DNA of 64,000 nucleotides from Ailurus styani (lineage: Eukaryota > Chordata > Mammalia > Carnivora > Ailuridae), in assembly GCA_002007465.1 (NCBI GenBank), contig LNAC01000108.1, positions 1,440,741 through 1,504,740 of the forward strand, given 5' to 3'. Under the pieces are notes generated by a model that made no database searches, was not told the origin of the DNA, and saw only the letters and a list, made by a program, of their open reading frames with translations. Positions 17,721 through 29,000 of the stretch are shown here, one piece after another (position 1 is the stretch's first letter; the number at the start of each line of letters is the position of its first letter). The translations under genes were made by a program, and so were the position numbers.

Positions 17721-19464
17721 GCCTTAAGAGCCAACCTGTTTGGGAATGACGTTATCCAAAAATAGGGTGTGCATGTGGTCAGGGGAGAGCCTCATAGTTT
17801 GTTTCTGGCAGAATCATTAGACCTTTTGGCTTCCCAGTTCTTGATATTATACAATTAATGTACCTTTCACATGGGCTCACTCTAAAGAGGTGGTGGGGTC
17901 CCTGAATAGCAGAAGTAGATGAGAAGGCATGGTTGATAGTAAATCATACTGAATTAGGAGGTCAAAATTCTGCTTAATCAAGGTCAACAAAGAAGACAGT
18001 GGCCTACCTCAAAGGTTCATCACCATCACAATGGCTATTCTGGGTGAGGACCAGCTGCAATCACTTAGGGAATCAGTTCCAGAATGGGAGTTTGAGGGTG
18101 TGATAGATGCTTGCACAAGAGTTGGTATTTATCCTGTCGGGATGCTGCTACTGACTTGGATTTTGTATAGTTAGGTATTGAAAATAACTTTTAGGATAGT
18201 GTTTCATCTGGTGACATTTGATATTTTGAAATTGACATTCTGCAAAAGGGTTAATGGTGGGAGAAAGGCAAAATTGAAGTCAGATAAATGAGGGTTTGAA
18301 TCCCGTCCATTTATGAAACATTTATTGTAAGGTAGGTGCATCTAATAAGTGCTTTAAAATGTTAATGATAGTAAACTTTATTTACTAGGATTTAGTTAGG
18401 GAGGGTTCTGGTTTATGTACATTCCATAACCTCACAATAATTGTAAAGGATCTATTAGTCTCACTATTTCTCAGATAAGAGGATCGAAGTCCCACAGTGA
18501 TTGGGGGGAACTGAAGAGAGCATACCTTTTCATTTTATCCCAAACTTTAAAAAACAAAATACTTTGATTTTTAAAAGTCTGAATGACATTACTGATGTTT
18601 AGGGACATAGGCAAAAGTCATGTATCTTCAGTCTGAATATTATCACCTTTCATTAAGGCAGCATAAGGACATATTTCCTAGTGAGTGTGCTGGCCATGGT
18701 AAGCTTATAAAGTTTACAAGCTAGTGCAGGAGGGGCACACAAATTTGTAAGTAAAACAAATTATAGATTGGGAGGATTATTAGGGAAATGCTGTAATAGA
18801 AAAACGGGCCTCCACCGTAGATAAATGGTCCGGAAAAGACCTCTCTGAAATAAGTCAGGTTGAGATATAAAAAGAAGTGGGCAGGAGAGGGAAGAAGAGA
18901 CTCAGTTCCTGGCCAAGAGAACCAAAAGCAGAGGGGCGCCAAGTCGGAAAGGGATGCGTTTTGGCCGTAGTGGGAATTAGAAGCAGACTAGTATAGCTGT
19001 AACATAGTGATGAGGGAGAGTCTTGCCTGAGGAGCAAGGAAGGGTATGTTTACGCGGTGCGTTTTGGCCCTGGAAAAGAGTTTGATCTCAGTGTGACAAG
19101 ACGCTATTAAAGCGTTTTAAACGAGGAAATTATCCGATGTGACGTTTGTGTAATGTCTCGTTTCTTAATACTCTTTTCCCAAGCTAAATTGTACAACCGC
19201 CCGCTCCCCCCTACCCCCCATGGTCGTCAAAGCAACTGACTTGGAGTGATCAATTGCGGCGGTCACTTGACCGCTTACTGAGGAGGAGGCGCGAGGTGCC
19301 GCCCAACCTGGGCGGGGCGGGAGGGCTCTGTAAGGAGGGTGGCTCTGCCCCAGACGTGCTCGGCCCCGGTCACTCCGCTGCGAGTCCGGGCGCTGCACCG
19401 CAGACCGGCCGCACTCCAGGTACGCTCCTCCCCAGGTAAGCTACACCGCCCTCCGCGACGTCGC

Positions 19465-19536
19465 CTCCGGCAGGCACCGCCCCACGCTGGGGTGGTGCTG
19501 AGTCCAACTCCGAGTTGTCTCCGGCAGGCACCGCCC
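19465..19536 (+). repeat. 18-bp direct repeat in the CpG island
   Basis: CTCCGGCAGGCACCGCCC occurs at 19465-19482 and again at 19519-19536, 54 bases apart. It may reflect a local duplication or paired binding sites. Confidence 0.85.
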
Positions 19537-19729
19537 TGCTGAAGACCATGGGAGGGCCCGCCCTCCGCGCGTGCCCCAAGCCCCTCCCAGGCTCCGCTCC
19601 CCGACACCTCCCCCGCGTCCTCCGCTCCGGCCGCGCCCGCACCTACGTCGCGCCCGCACGGCTTGGGGCGGAGAGGCGAGGCTTGGACGTCGGGCGGGCC
19701 CGGGCAGCGGAACTGACGCCAGCGGGCTT

Positions 19730-19746
19730 CCGGGGGCGGCCCCCGG
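19730..19746. repeat. Perfect GC palindrome
   Basis: CCGGGGGC-G-GCCCCCGG: 8-bp arms with one centre base. Could form a stable hairpin if transcribed as 5' UTR. Confidence 0.85.
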
Positions 19747-20057
19747 GGAGGTCGGCGGCAGCGCCGCAGTCGTGGAGGGGCAGTGGGAGCGTACGCGGCC
19801 GCGGGCGAAGCTAAGTTCCGCACGGGGCTCTCCCTTTCTCGTCTCACGCTTCTCCTTCCTCTCGCATAGTCGCGTGCTGCCTCCCCACGGCGGCTCTTAC
19901 CGACGAGAGCTTTCGGAGTGCGGTTGCTGAAGAGAAGCCATCGCCACCTCGTCTTGGGGCCGAGTGAGGGTGCCTGTCGCGCCGCGTCGCCCCCTGCGCT
20001 GCCTCCTTGCCCCCAGTGGTGGGCGCCCTTCTCGTTCGAAGCACTCCCCCCAGCTCC

Positions 20058-20080
20058 ATGAATGGAAATCGGCTCCGCAG
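20058..20080 (+). other. Overlapping upstream ATG of AGO3 (start of 31-codon uORF)
   Basis: ATG at 20058-20060 lies four bases before the AGO3 ATG, in another frame (ATGAATGG). After splicing the frame runs 31 codons and stops with TAA at 41540-41542 inside exon 2. Context is weak (T at -3, A at +4). Ribosomes starting there would miss the AGO3 start, so it may lower AGO3 translation; that effect is inferred. Confidence 0.6.
20062..20080 (+). CDS. AGO3: AGO3 first coding exon (MEIGSA + 1 nt)
   Basis: Only 19 coding bases: ATG GAA ATC GGC TCC GCA G, then donor GTGAGC at 20081. The G joins GA of the next exon to make Gly 7. Start context is weak to medium (T at -3, G at +4). Too short to be found without knowing the protein. 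Confidence 0.93.
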
Positions 20081-23000
20081 GTGAGCAAGTCCGAGCGGCT
20101 GGCCCAGAGGGCGGGGGGCTGTCCCCAGAGCATCTCTCTCCCTCCGCCCCAACCCAGGTGCGCGAGGTGAGCGCGGTCCGGGCGGCTCCTCCTCCCGCCT
20201 CCGCCTCCGCCTCCGCCTCCCCGCAGCCCCGCCGCAGTTCCCCGGGGCCACTGAGTAGGCAAAACTGTGGGGAGGGGACACTGCTTAAAGGATTGTGAAG
20301 TTTGGGGTTCTCCAGGCGATGTTACTCTATTTTCTCGAGTCTAGAAGGGTTTATCGTCCCTTTTGTTACTCCGATTGAAGGTGTAACGGTGTGCGCGTCC
20401 TTTAACCGGGTTGTGTCCCAAGGAGGCACGGGGCGGTCGGCTCTCTCTTACCTCTTAAGGTAGTTATGAAGCTTAGATGAAGATAACGGTGAGAATTAAG
20501 TTTGAAATAGGTGCAAGCGCAACATCAAATGCAAGATGGCATTTCCTTCCTCTCCCGAGTTCTCTTCTGATGTTTGTGGCAGCATGGTATGTAGTTGCCG
20601 AGGATTTCGGAAATGTCATATCGGTCCGGATTACTGTTTACGTGAGGAGGTGGATCTTAAAATTGTTGACAATATTTTTTTTTTCATTCCCTATCCCCTA
20701 GAGAAGCGGTTATCATATTCCTGAAAATTTGCGATTTAAAAAACTGCTTTCTGCCCTTCGGAAAACGGCAGTCTTGAGAAAAATTGCAACATGGACAGTA
20801 CTTACCTTGAAAAAGAAAAGGCATTCTTTATGATTCTGAAGTAATTAATTGAGAGACGTAAAGTGTTACATAATGGTTTTCTTTCCAAAGGATCATATTT
20901 AATATATTAAGTTTGACGGTGTGCTTCTTCCAGATAGTAACACATTTATAAGTAAATTTTCAAAATATTGAGGTGGGAGGGTGTCTTGTTACTGATGGGA
21001 TCACAAATTCCTGAATTTCACATCTCATTTTGCCAGTTTGGGAGGTACTTAAATATAAGAAAAACTTAAATAATAAAGGAAACCAGTGACCTAATGATAA
21101 TGAAGTATCTGTTGATTAGGTTAAGAAGTGTAATTGTCGGGCGCCTGGGAGGCTCAGTCGTTGAGCGTCTGCCTTCAGCTCAGGTCAAGATCCCAGGGTC
21201 CTGGGAAGGAGCCCCACATCGGGCTCCCTGCTTAGCGGGAAGCCTCCTTCTCCCTCTCCACCTGCTTGTGTTCCCTCTCTCGCTCTCTCTCTGTCATAAA
21301 TAAATAAAATCTTAAAAAAAAAAAAAGGTATAATTGTCAGGAGATGCCAACAGCACAAATTTGTAGAGGTGGGATGGGGAAAGGGGATTATTGCAAGTTT
21401 TATTATATGAAATTTTCTCTGATCCTTTTCTCCCATTTCTCTTTTGTATGCTTCATTTTTTTGTCATCTTCATACTTTCTTAAAAAGGGATACTTTTTCT
21501 ATAGATTATGAAGAGTTTTAGATATTCATTTGTCATTGATTTGTATATTTCTGAAACTGTGTCCTGCCTTCGTTTTTTAATTTTGTATCATACTGTTTAG
21601 TGAATATGATGATCTAGGGCTCTAGATGACTTTTATATAACTGTCTTGTTGTCAAGCCTGGAAAAAACAAAACATGAAAGTTAAACACTTTATAAATCAC
21701 TGTGAGTTTTAAAGATAGTTTTGAGGGTTTTTTAGTTTTTTTCTCTTTTGGGTTTTTCATATGAAATTATGCACCAGTTGTGGGCAATGTTTTAGAAAAT
21801 ATTTCTGAAGTCCAGTCACCTAGCCCACTGGTCCAGCTACCCAGGTCCGATTCAGTAAATGTTCTGTGAATTCTTGAGTTAGAGATAAGTTTTACATCTT
21901 GTTTTTGCATATGCCATTGCTGAAATACATGCCCATTTAACTATTTTCATATCTGGGGAGGTAGAATGAGATAATATCAACCATATGCTTAGATATATTG
22001 AAATTCAAAGTTTGCCCTTCAGTGCAGTTTATACATGATTAATTGTAATAATGAAGATGAAGTATAATATGGCTCGAAATTGTCACCATCAAAAACAAAA
22101 TTTTCATTCTTCCTGAGACTTACATGTAATTGTTATGCTCCATGTGAAATTGAAAGCATAGTTGGGCAAAACATGCAACTGAATTTTAAATCAAGAATTT
22201 GACAGGTACCGGGGTACCTGCTTGGCTGAGTTGGATCGTGAGACTCTTGCTCTCAGGGTTTTGAGTTCGAGCCCCACATTGGATGTGGACATTACTTAAA
22301 ACTAAAAAGGAAATTCGATAGGTACATATTTCGGTTTATAATATTTTAGACACGGGCATGCCTTGATGGCTCAGTCAATAGAGCACGGGACACTTGATCT
22401 CAGTTGAGTTTGGGCCCCACCTTGGGTGTGGAGATTACTTAAAAACATTTTTTTAGACATAAATGTTCTCTGATAGTTTGTTGAGTAAATAAATGTTGGA
22501 TCTTTGCTCCAGTTTTGTTCTAATCTGTATTTTTAGGTGAAGTCAGGCTACTGTTTAGGGCAGAAGGAATTGTACTCACCAACGGAAGAGAAACATTTAC
22601 TGTTACTTTAATGATATGCAAAGTGATTTAATATGTTTGGTAGTTGTCTTTTTTTTTAAAGATTTTATTTATTTATATGACAGAGAGAGAGAGAGATTAC
22701 ATGTAGGCAGAGAGGCAGGCTGAGAGAGAGGAGGAAGCAGGCTCCCCGCTGAACAGGAAGCCTGATGCGGGCCTTGATCCCAGGACCCTGAGATCATGAT
22801 CTGAGCCGATGGCAGAGGCTTTAACCCACTGAGCCACCCAGGTGCCCTGGTAGTTGTCTTACACAGTTTTGCAGGAGTGAATAGACCATGTTTCTTAGTG
22901 ATACTTTTAAGTTCATGTTTGGATCTGCAAAGTAATTTTAAGGCTCTGCATTTCTTTAATAATAAAAATCTAAGGTCGCCTGGGTAGCTTGCTCTCAGCT

Positions 23001-26000
23001 CAGGTCTTGGTCTTAGGGTGACCAAGGTCTTGGTCTTAGGGTCTTAGAGTTCAAGCCCCACGTTGGGCTCCACACATGGCGCTTACTTAAAAATAATCTA
23101 GAAAAATCATTTGAGAACAAGTTCCAAAGGGACAAAAGTTATGTGTATGGAAACTGAGTTTGAATATGAGTAAAAGTTGTGGATTCAAAATACTAAAATA
23201 CATAATGCCATTAGGTTCTCAGTTTAGTATTTAATCTTTTTTAATCACTTTGGGATATGTTTTCTCGCTTCTAGATTTTTGTCTTGAAGAAAAATTGTCA
23301 AAATGCTGCTCTGTCTGGAGGGCGTGAATATTGAACATGCAAAAGGTTTTTCTACTTGGTTGCCACTTAAATTTTAGCTTGTGCTGTTCTTGAGTGGCCA
23401 TAATTACTTTTTTCCTATTATTTGCTGCTCTTGACTGGCAGTGGGACTTAACAAAAATGTGCAAGATTATTTTGATTTTTGTTTTAGAATTTCTCTTAAA
23501 TTTTTTTTCTCCTGAGGGAAAATTGAAAAGGAGGCGAGAAACAACTTTGTTCTTCTAAACAAAGACTTAACGGAGAAAAAGAACATATAGGTAACCCTCA
23601 AATGTAATTTGATTAACGTGATGAAAACTTTTAAACATTATCTATGATTCCATTACCCTGATCACTCTTTAAATTTCTGAGCCAGAGTTCAAAGTAGTAA
23701 ATATCTATTTAAAAAAAAAAAATTGGGCTCCTGGATTGCTCAGTGGGTTAAGCCTCTGCCATTGGCTCAGGTCATGATCTCAGGGTCCTGGGATCCAGCC
23801 CTGCATCGGGCTCAGTGGGGAGCCTGCTTCCTCCTCTCTCTCTGAGATAAAATCTTTAAAAAAATTTTTTAAAATTTAAGAAATTAAGTAATTTAGGAAA
23901 GCTGCTAGAATGAATGAAATGATTTTAAGATGCTACTCCCTTTTGCTCTTTTGGAGAACTTTATGTACTAAGTTGTGAATTTAGATTTAGTTTATATTCA
24001 TTTATGTTTTCCAGTGGGAACATTGTATTTGTTTGGTTCTATAATCCTGGCCTGATAGCATGCAAAGAGGCCTGGGGCCCGGTAAAGGGGACATTTCCTG
24101 GAAGAGTTCTCTGTTGTATATGGAAAAACTGTAGTTCAGAATAGAATTCTTGCTGTCATAAACTATTGTATTCTAGTTGAAGATTGTGTTTCTTCATTTT
24201 ATAACCATCTTTTTTCACATAGGTTCTTATAGTCTTCAAATATTTGAGGGTCTACCTGAAAGATGAAGTAATTAAATGTTTTGTTAACCTAACAAAACAT
24301 TTTTTCTTATAATACTTAAAACTAGGATCTAAAATAATTTATAAGATTTTTTTGATAAATGGGAGAATAAAGCAAGTGATAATTCATTTATGGGGAAAGT
24401 AAAACTAAAAATATAATTTATTTAAGAATAATATCCTTTCTAAACCTATGTAGTCTCCGTTTGTTGGGATAAACAGCATTCACCAGACATTCCTACTTCT
24501 AATTCAGTTGTCTAGGATACCCAACAGACCCCCATTCTTGGCTCATTAACAAAACAGATGTGAGAAAGAATATTGTGTGGTTTTTCAACCATAATGGTTA
24601 TGCTGTTAGGATACATGAACAGCCTTTCTGTATTTGGAGTTTCTGTAGTTTTCTGCCATTATCTGTGTTAATATTAATAACTTTCTTTGGCTATGCATTG
24701 CTTTAAAAAAAAAGACTTGAGATTTAGTAAAACCATGTTATAAAACTGAAGTTTTCTCTTAATGTGGGCTTTTTGTCCTTTGATTACAATAAAAAATTAT
24801 GTACATTATTCTGAAATATAGTGAAATAATTTGGAAGAATTCTTTGTTTTGAATCAGCCAGTTTTTGTCTACATTGTTTGTAAGTTGCCAAGTTCTCAAA
24901 AAATCAGAAGGTATCTATAGAATATAAACATGGGATATTTTTATGTTTTTCATTTGTGGAAGAAATTTTGCGAGAAAATGTTCCCAGTTGTTGGCTTACG
25001 TAATACTATTTTTGAGTCATTACCAATACTTGATATTTTAACTGATTTCTAAATCATCTGATAAAAGAAGTTCATTAGTGTATCTGAATTTTTTTAAAAA
25101 ACGTTAAAGAATATTTTACTTTAGCAATGAAGTCTTTTTTTAAAAAAACTTCTAGTTTCTAAATTAAGATTTGGTTTCTGTCTATATATTTAACATAAAA
25201 GTGGCTTTCCTCTAAAATTACTCAAAAATTTTCTAAATTTTTGCTTGGCTAATCACAGTTTTTCAGAAGCTACCCAACCTTTAATTATGAAATTAATCTT
25301 AAGGCATTTCCATACTACAGGACCTACTTGGGTAATGTGCTCTCTTGTTTTCAAGGGGCAAAATGCCTTTTTAACAATTGTTCCTTGGTATTACCATCTG
25401 AGAAATTTTACCCTTAGCAGCTTGAATCTCTACAAGTGATTATTTAGCTATAGTGAAATAATAAATGTAATATGGTAATAAGTGCATTGTTTGTACAGAT
25501 TCATTGATTGAATAGGTAGAATTAGTAGGTGGGAGGTTCTAAAATCTCATGCTGATGTTTACTGCTTAGCCTTGTGGGTTTATGTAGTAAACAGGCATTT
25601 TATTATGTCAAATTTTGAAGCCAACACAATATATTTTTCCAAAACAATTTTTTTCTTGGGTATAAAAATACTTATTATTTTTAAAAAGCAAACAATATAG
25701 GAAAGTTTAAAATAGAAAGTGAAGGGGCGGGGCGCCTGGGTGGGTCAGTCCTTAAGCGTCTGCCTTCAGCTCAGGTCAGGATCCCATGGTCCTAGGATCA
25801 AGCCTCACGTTGGGCTCCCTGCTCAGCCGGAAGCCTGCTTCTCCCTCTCCCATTTCCCCCTGCTTGTGTTTCCTCTGTCACTGTGTCTTTCTCTGTCAAA
25901 TAAATAAATAAAATCTTTAAAAAAAAAAAAAAAGGTATGCAAGCGAAGGGGCACCTGGTAGGCACAGTGGGTTGAGCCTCCGACTCTTGGTTTCCATTCA

Positions 26001-29000
26001 GGTCATGATTTCAAGGTTGTGAGATTAAACCCCACAGTGGGCTCCTTGCTCAACGGAGTCTGCTTCTGACTTTCTCTCCCTCTCCCTCTGCCCTTCCCTT
26101 TGTGCTCACTCTCTCTCAAATAAATGAATAAATCTTCAAAAAAAAAAAAAGAAAGTGAAAATAATATCCCATCATCTGGATAAAACCATTGTTAATTTTT
26201 TTCTTGTATATCTTCCCAGACATCCATCCATCATATTGTTTTTAACCTGTTTTTTCTACTCAGTAATGTGTCCTGGACATTTTTTCCATAATAATGCTTA
26301 CATTTTTATAGCAGTTTGGTAGTCTTTACTCAGTACATATTTAATCAACCTAATTGATGGTGGTTTACGTTTCTTTCTTTTTTGTTTTTCATTATAAATA
26401 AAACTTTGGTAAGTATCCTAGTATATATGTTTGTATAGTGGTCCAGTAATTGCTTTAGGATAAATTCCTAGAAGTGGAATTGTTGAAATGAGGTGTATTC
26501 CATGAATATTGAGGCAGAAGTTCCCAGTGAAAATCCATTATTTTCATAATCGGCTGTAGTATAAGCTGTAGTTGATTTATTCACTGTTTTTCATCATTCA
26601 CATTTGCTGTAGGCTGTTGTTTAGCTTTGGACTCAAAACTAGAACATGTTAGACTGTTAGGTCAGTGAACAACATATACACAGATACCCTCTGAATATGT
26701 ATTTTTTTATGTTTGAAGTTTAAGGTGGTTAGTTGATATTAGCCAGTACTTCCTGTAACTACTAAAAGAAACATTTGAGGTGGAGAGAAGTTCCAGATAG
26801 TGCTTTGTATTTCTGTGGAATTGTATCTTCAAATCTAGTGGGTGATATATGTATTTGTTAAATAACTGAAATGTGTTTCACTGGAAGTATAATTTGTATT
26901 CATCAATTTACATTAAAATATTTTTTGGATACTTAAACTTAATGATGATGATGATTTTATAATAACAGTAGTTTGTTACATTGCTTATTCATGAAACAAT
27001 TTTGGTTTTTTGCCATTTTGTATAAATAGCACCCGGTAAAATAATGGGAGAAAAATTGGCAGTGTGATGTAGTATACAAAGCATGGATTTTAGAGACAAA
27101 TGCTGGCTCTCAAATTAACTGTCTTGATAATGATGTGTCACTGTAGATTCAGTGATTATAACAAATTTACCACTGTGGTGTGGGGATGTTGATTGGGAGG
27201 CTGTGGGTATGTGTGGGCAGGAGGCATATGGGCAATCTACCATCTGCTGGATTTTGCTGTGAACCTAAAGTTGCTTTAAAAAATAAAGTCTAGGGGTGTC
27301 TGGGTGGCTCAGTTAGTTGGGCATCACACTCTTGGTTTTGGCTCAGGTCATGAGATCATGCCCCATGTCAGGTTCTGTGCTCAGTGCAGAGGTGGCCTCA
27401 GAGATTCTCTTCTCTCCCTCCCCCTCTGCTCCTCCCCCTGCTTGTGTACACACATGTGCACACTCTCTCCCTTGATCTCAGATAAATAAAAATATATTTT
27501 TTAAAAAGTCTGTTAAAAAAGTTAACTATGACTTTGGGTAGTGCATTTAATCTTCCTTAACCTTAATTTCCTTGTCTACAGTGGGATGGTAAAGAGTTTA
27601 AATATGTAAAGGAAATGACACTTCTTTTCTTCCTATTTTTTAGGACTTATTTTATAGAGAATTGAGGATGTATACAAATAGGTAGAATTATGTATTAAAT
27701 TACCATGTACCCATCACCCAAACCCAACATTCATCAACCCACATCTAATTGTGTCCCTTCTACTTTCCCATCCTTTGTTTTTTTTTTTTGAAGTATATTC
27801 CACTGATAATACTATTTCATTTATACATATCTATTTACAGAAGATACAGGCTTTTTAAATAAACCATAGTACCATTATCACAGCAAAATAATAATAGTCT
27901 ATATCAAATATCTAGTCAGTGTTCAAATTCCTGCTTGTCTCAGCTATACTTTTTTTTCATTTGCCTTTTATTATTTTTTCATTTTTGAGTTCGGATCCAA
28001 ATAGGTCACAGATTGGGATTGTCTTTTTTAAATTCCAGTATAATTAATGTAGTGTTATATTAGTTTCATGTGTACATTATAATGATTCAGTAATTCCATA
28101 CTTTACTCAGTGCTCATCATGATAAGTGTACTCCTGATCCCCTTCACCTGTTTCACCCATCCCCACACGCCTCCCTTCTAGTAACCACCAGTTTGTTTCC
28201 TGTATTTAGGAGTCTGGTTTTTTTTGTCTCTTTTTTTCTTTTGTTTCTTAAATTCCACGTATATGTGAAATATGGCATTTGTCTCTCTAAGCTGTTTCAT
28301 TTTGCATTATACTCTACAGATCCATCTGTGTTGGAAATGGCAAGATTTCATTCTTTTTTATGTCTGAGTAATACTCCATTGCAGTGTGTGTGTGTGTGTG
28401 TGTACACACATACCACCTCTTTTTTATCCATTCATAATTGACGTGTCTTTTAAGTGTCTTTCAATCTATAAATTTTCTGTCCCCCTCACCCCCCAATGTC
28501 GTTTATGGATTGTTTGTCCTTTTAGAGTTATGACAGTTTGGATTTTGCTGGTTCCATCTACATTGTGTAATTTAACATGTTCCCTTAAATTTACTGTTAA
28601 TTGCTGGGACCTAAAGTCTTGATCATGTTCAGGGCATTCTTTTTGAACTTACTCCAGTGAAGTTTTTGTTCCCATTACTTTGCTGAAGTTGCTCTTATCA
28701 GGGTCAGCACAGAGTTTGATAAACCCAGTAGTCAGTTCCCAAATCTTCATTTTATTTGACTTCATTTAAGTTGCTTACTTCTTGAAACACTTATTTTTTA
28801 AGATTTATTTATTTAATTTTTAGAGGGAGAGAGAGAAAACCTAAGCAGGAGGGGCAGAGGAAGAGGGAGAGAGACTCTCAAGCAGACTCTGCGCTGAGTG
28901 TGTAGCCTGAAACAGGGCTTCATGACCTTGAGATCACAGCCTGAGCTGAAACTAAGATTTGCATACTTAACCAACTGTATTACCCAGGTGCCTTGAAACA

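Larger units (their letters stand above)
13660..19230. other. Non-coding stretch between AGO1 UTR and AGO3 CpG island
   Basis: No convincing exon of either gene. It could be intergenic or a longer AGO1 3' UTR. Contents: an L2-like segment near 14868-15040, a short open frame at 15434-15601 with AATAAA inside, and degraded MIR/L2 pieces near 16560-16640, 17600-17720, 18270-18370 and 18420-18510. No CAN-SINE is seen in these 5.6 kb, in contrast to more than 40 in the AGO3 introns. Confidence 0.6.
19250..20280 (+). promoter_or_regulatory. AGO3: CpG island: AGO3 promoter and first exon
   Basis: About 1 kb of very GC- and CpG-rich DNA ending at the AGO3 first coding exon. No TATA box at a fitting place; GC boxes occur at 19310-19321 and near 19660, and ACGTC cores near 19456, 19645 and 19685. 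This is the usual broad-initiation promoter of a housekeeping gene. The exact start site cannot be read; a 5' UTR of some hundreds of bases would put it near 19.6-19.8 kb. The long open frames on both strands here are a by-product of GC richness. Confidence 0.85.

Noticed and set aside
19275..19847. 190-codon open frame on the minus strand in the CpG island
   Set aside because: Arg/Pro/Gly-rich, overlapped by other long frames on both strands; a consequence of GC-rich DNA with few stop codons.
19844..20281. 145- and 121-codon minus-strand frames across AGO3 exon 1
   Set aside because: Same GC-rich effect; low-complexity Gly/Arg runs come from the (CCTCCG)n repeat.
21094..21303. Recurrent peptides such as [21 protein letters not shown] over the window
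   Set aside because: Translated CAN-SINE heads in either direction, not genes.
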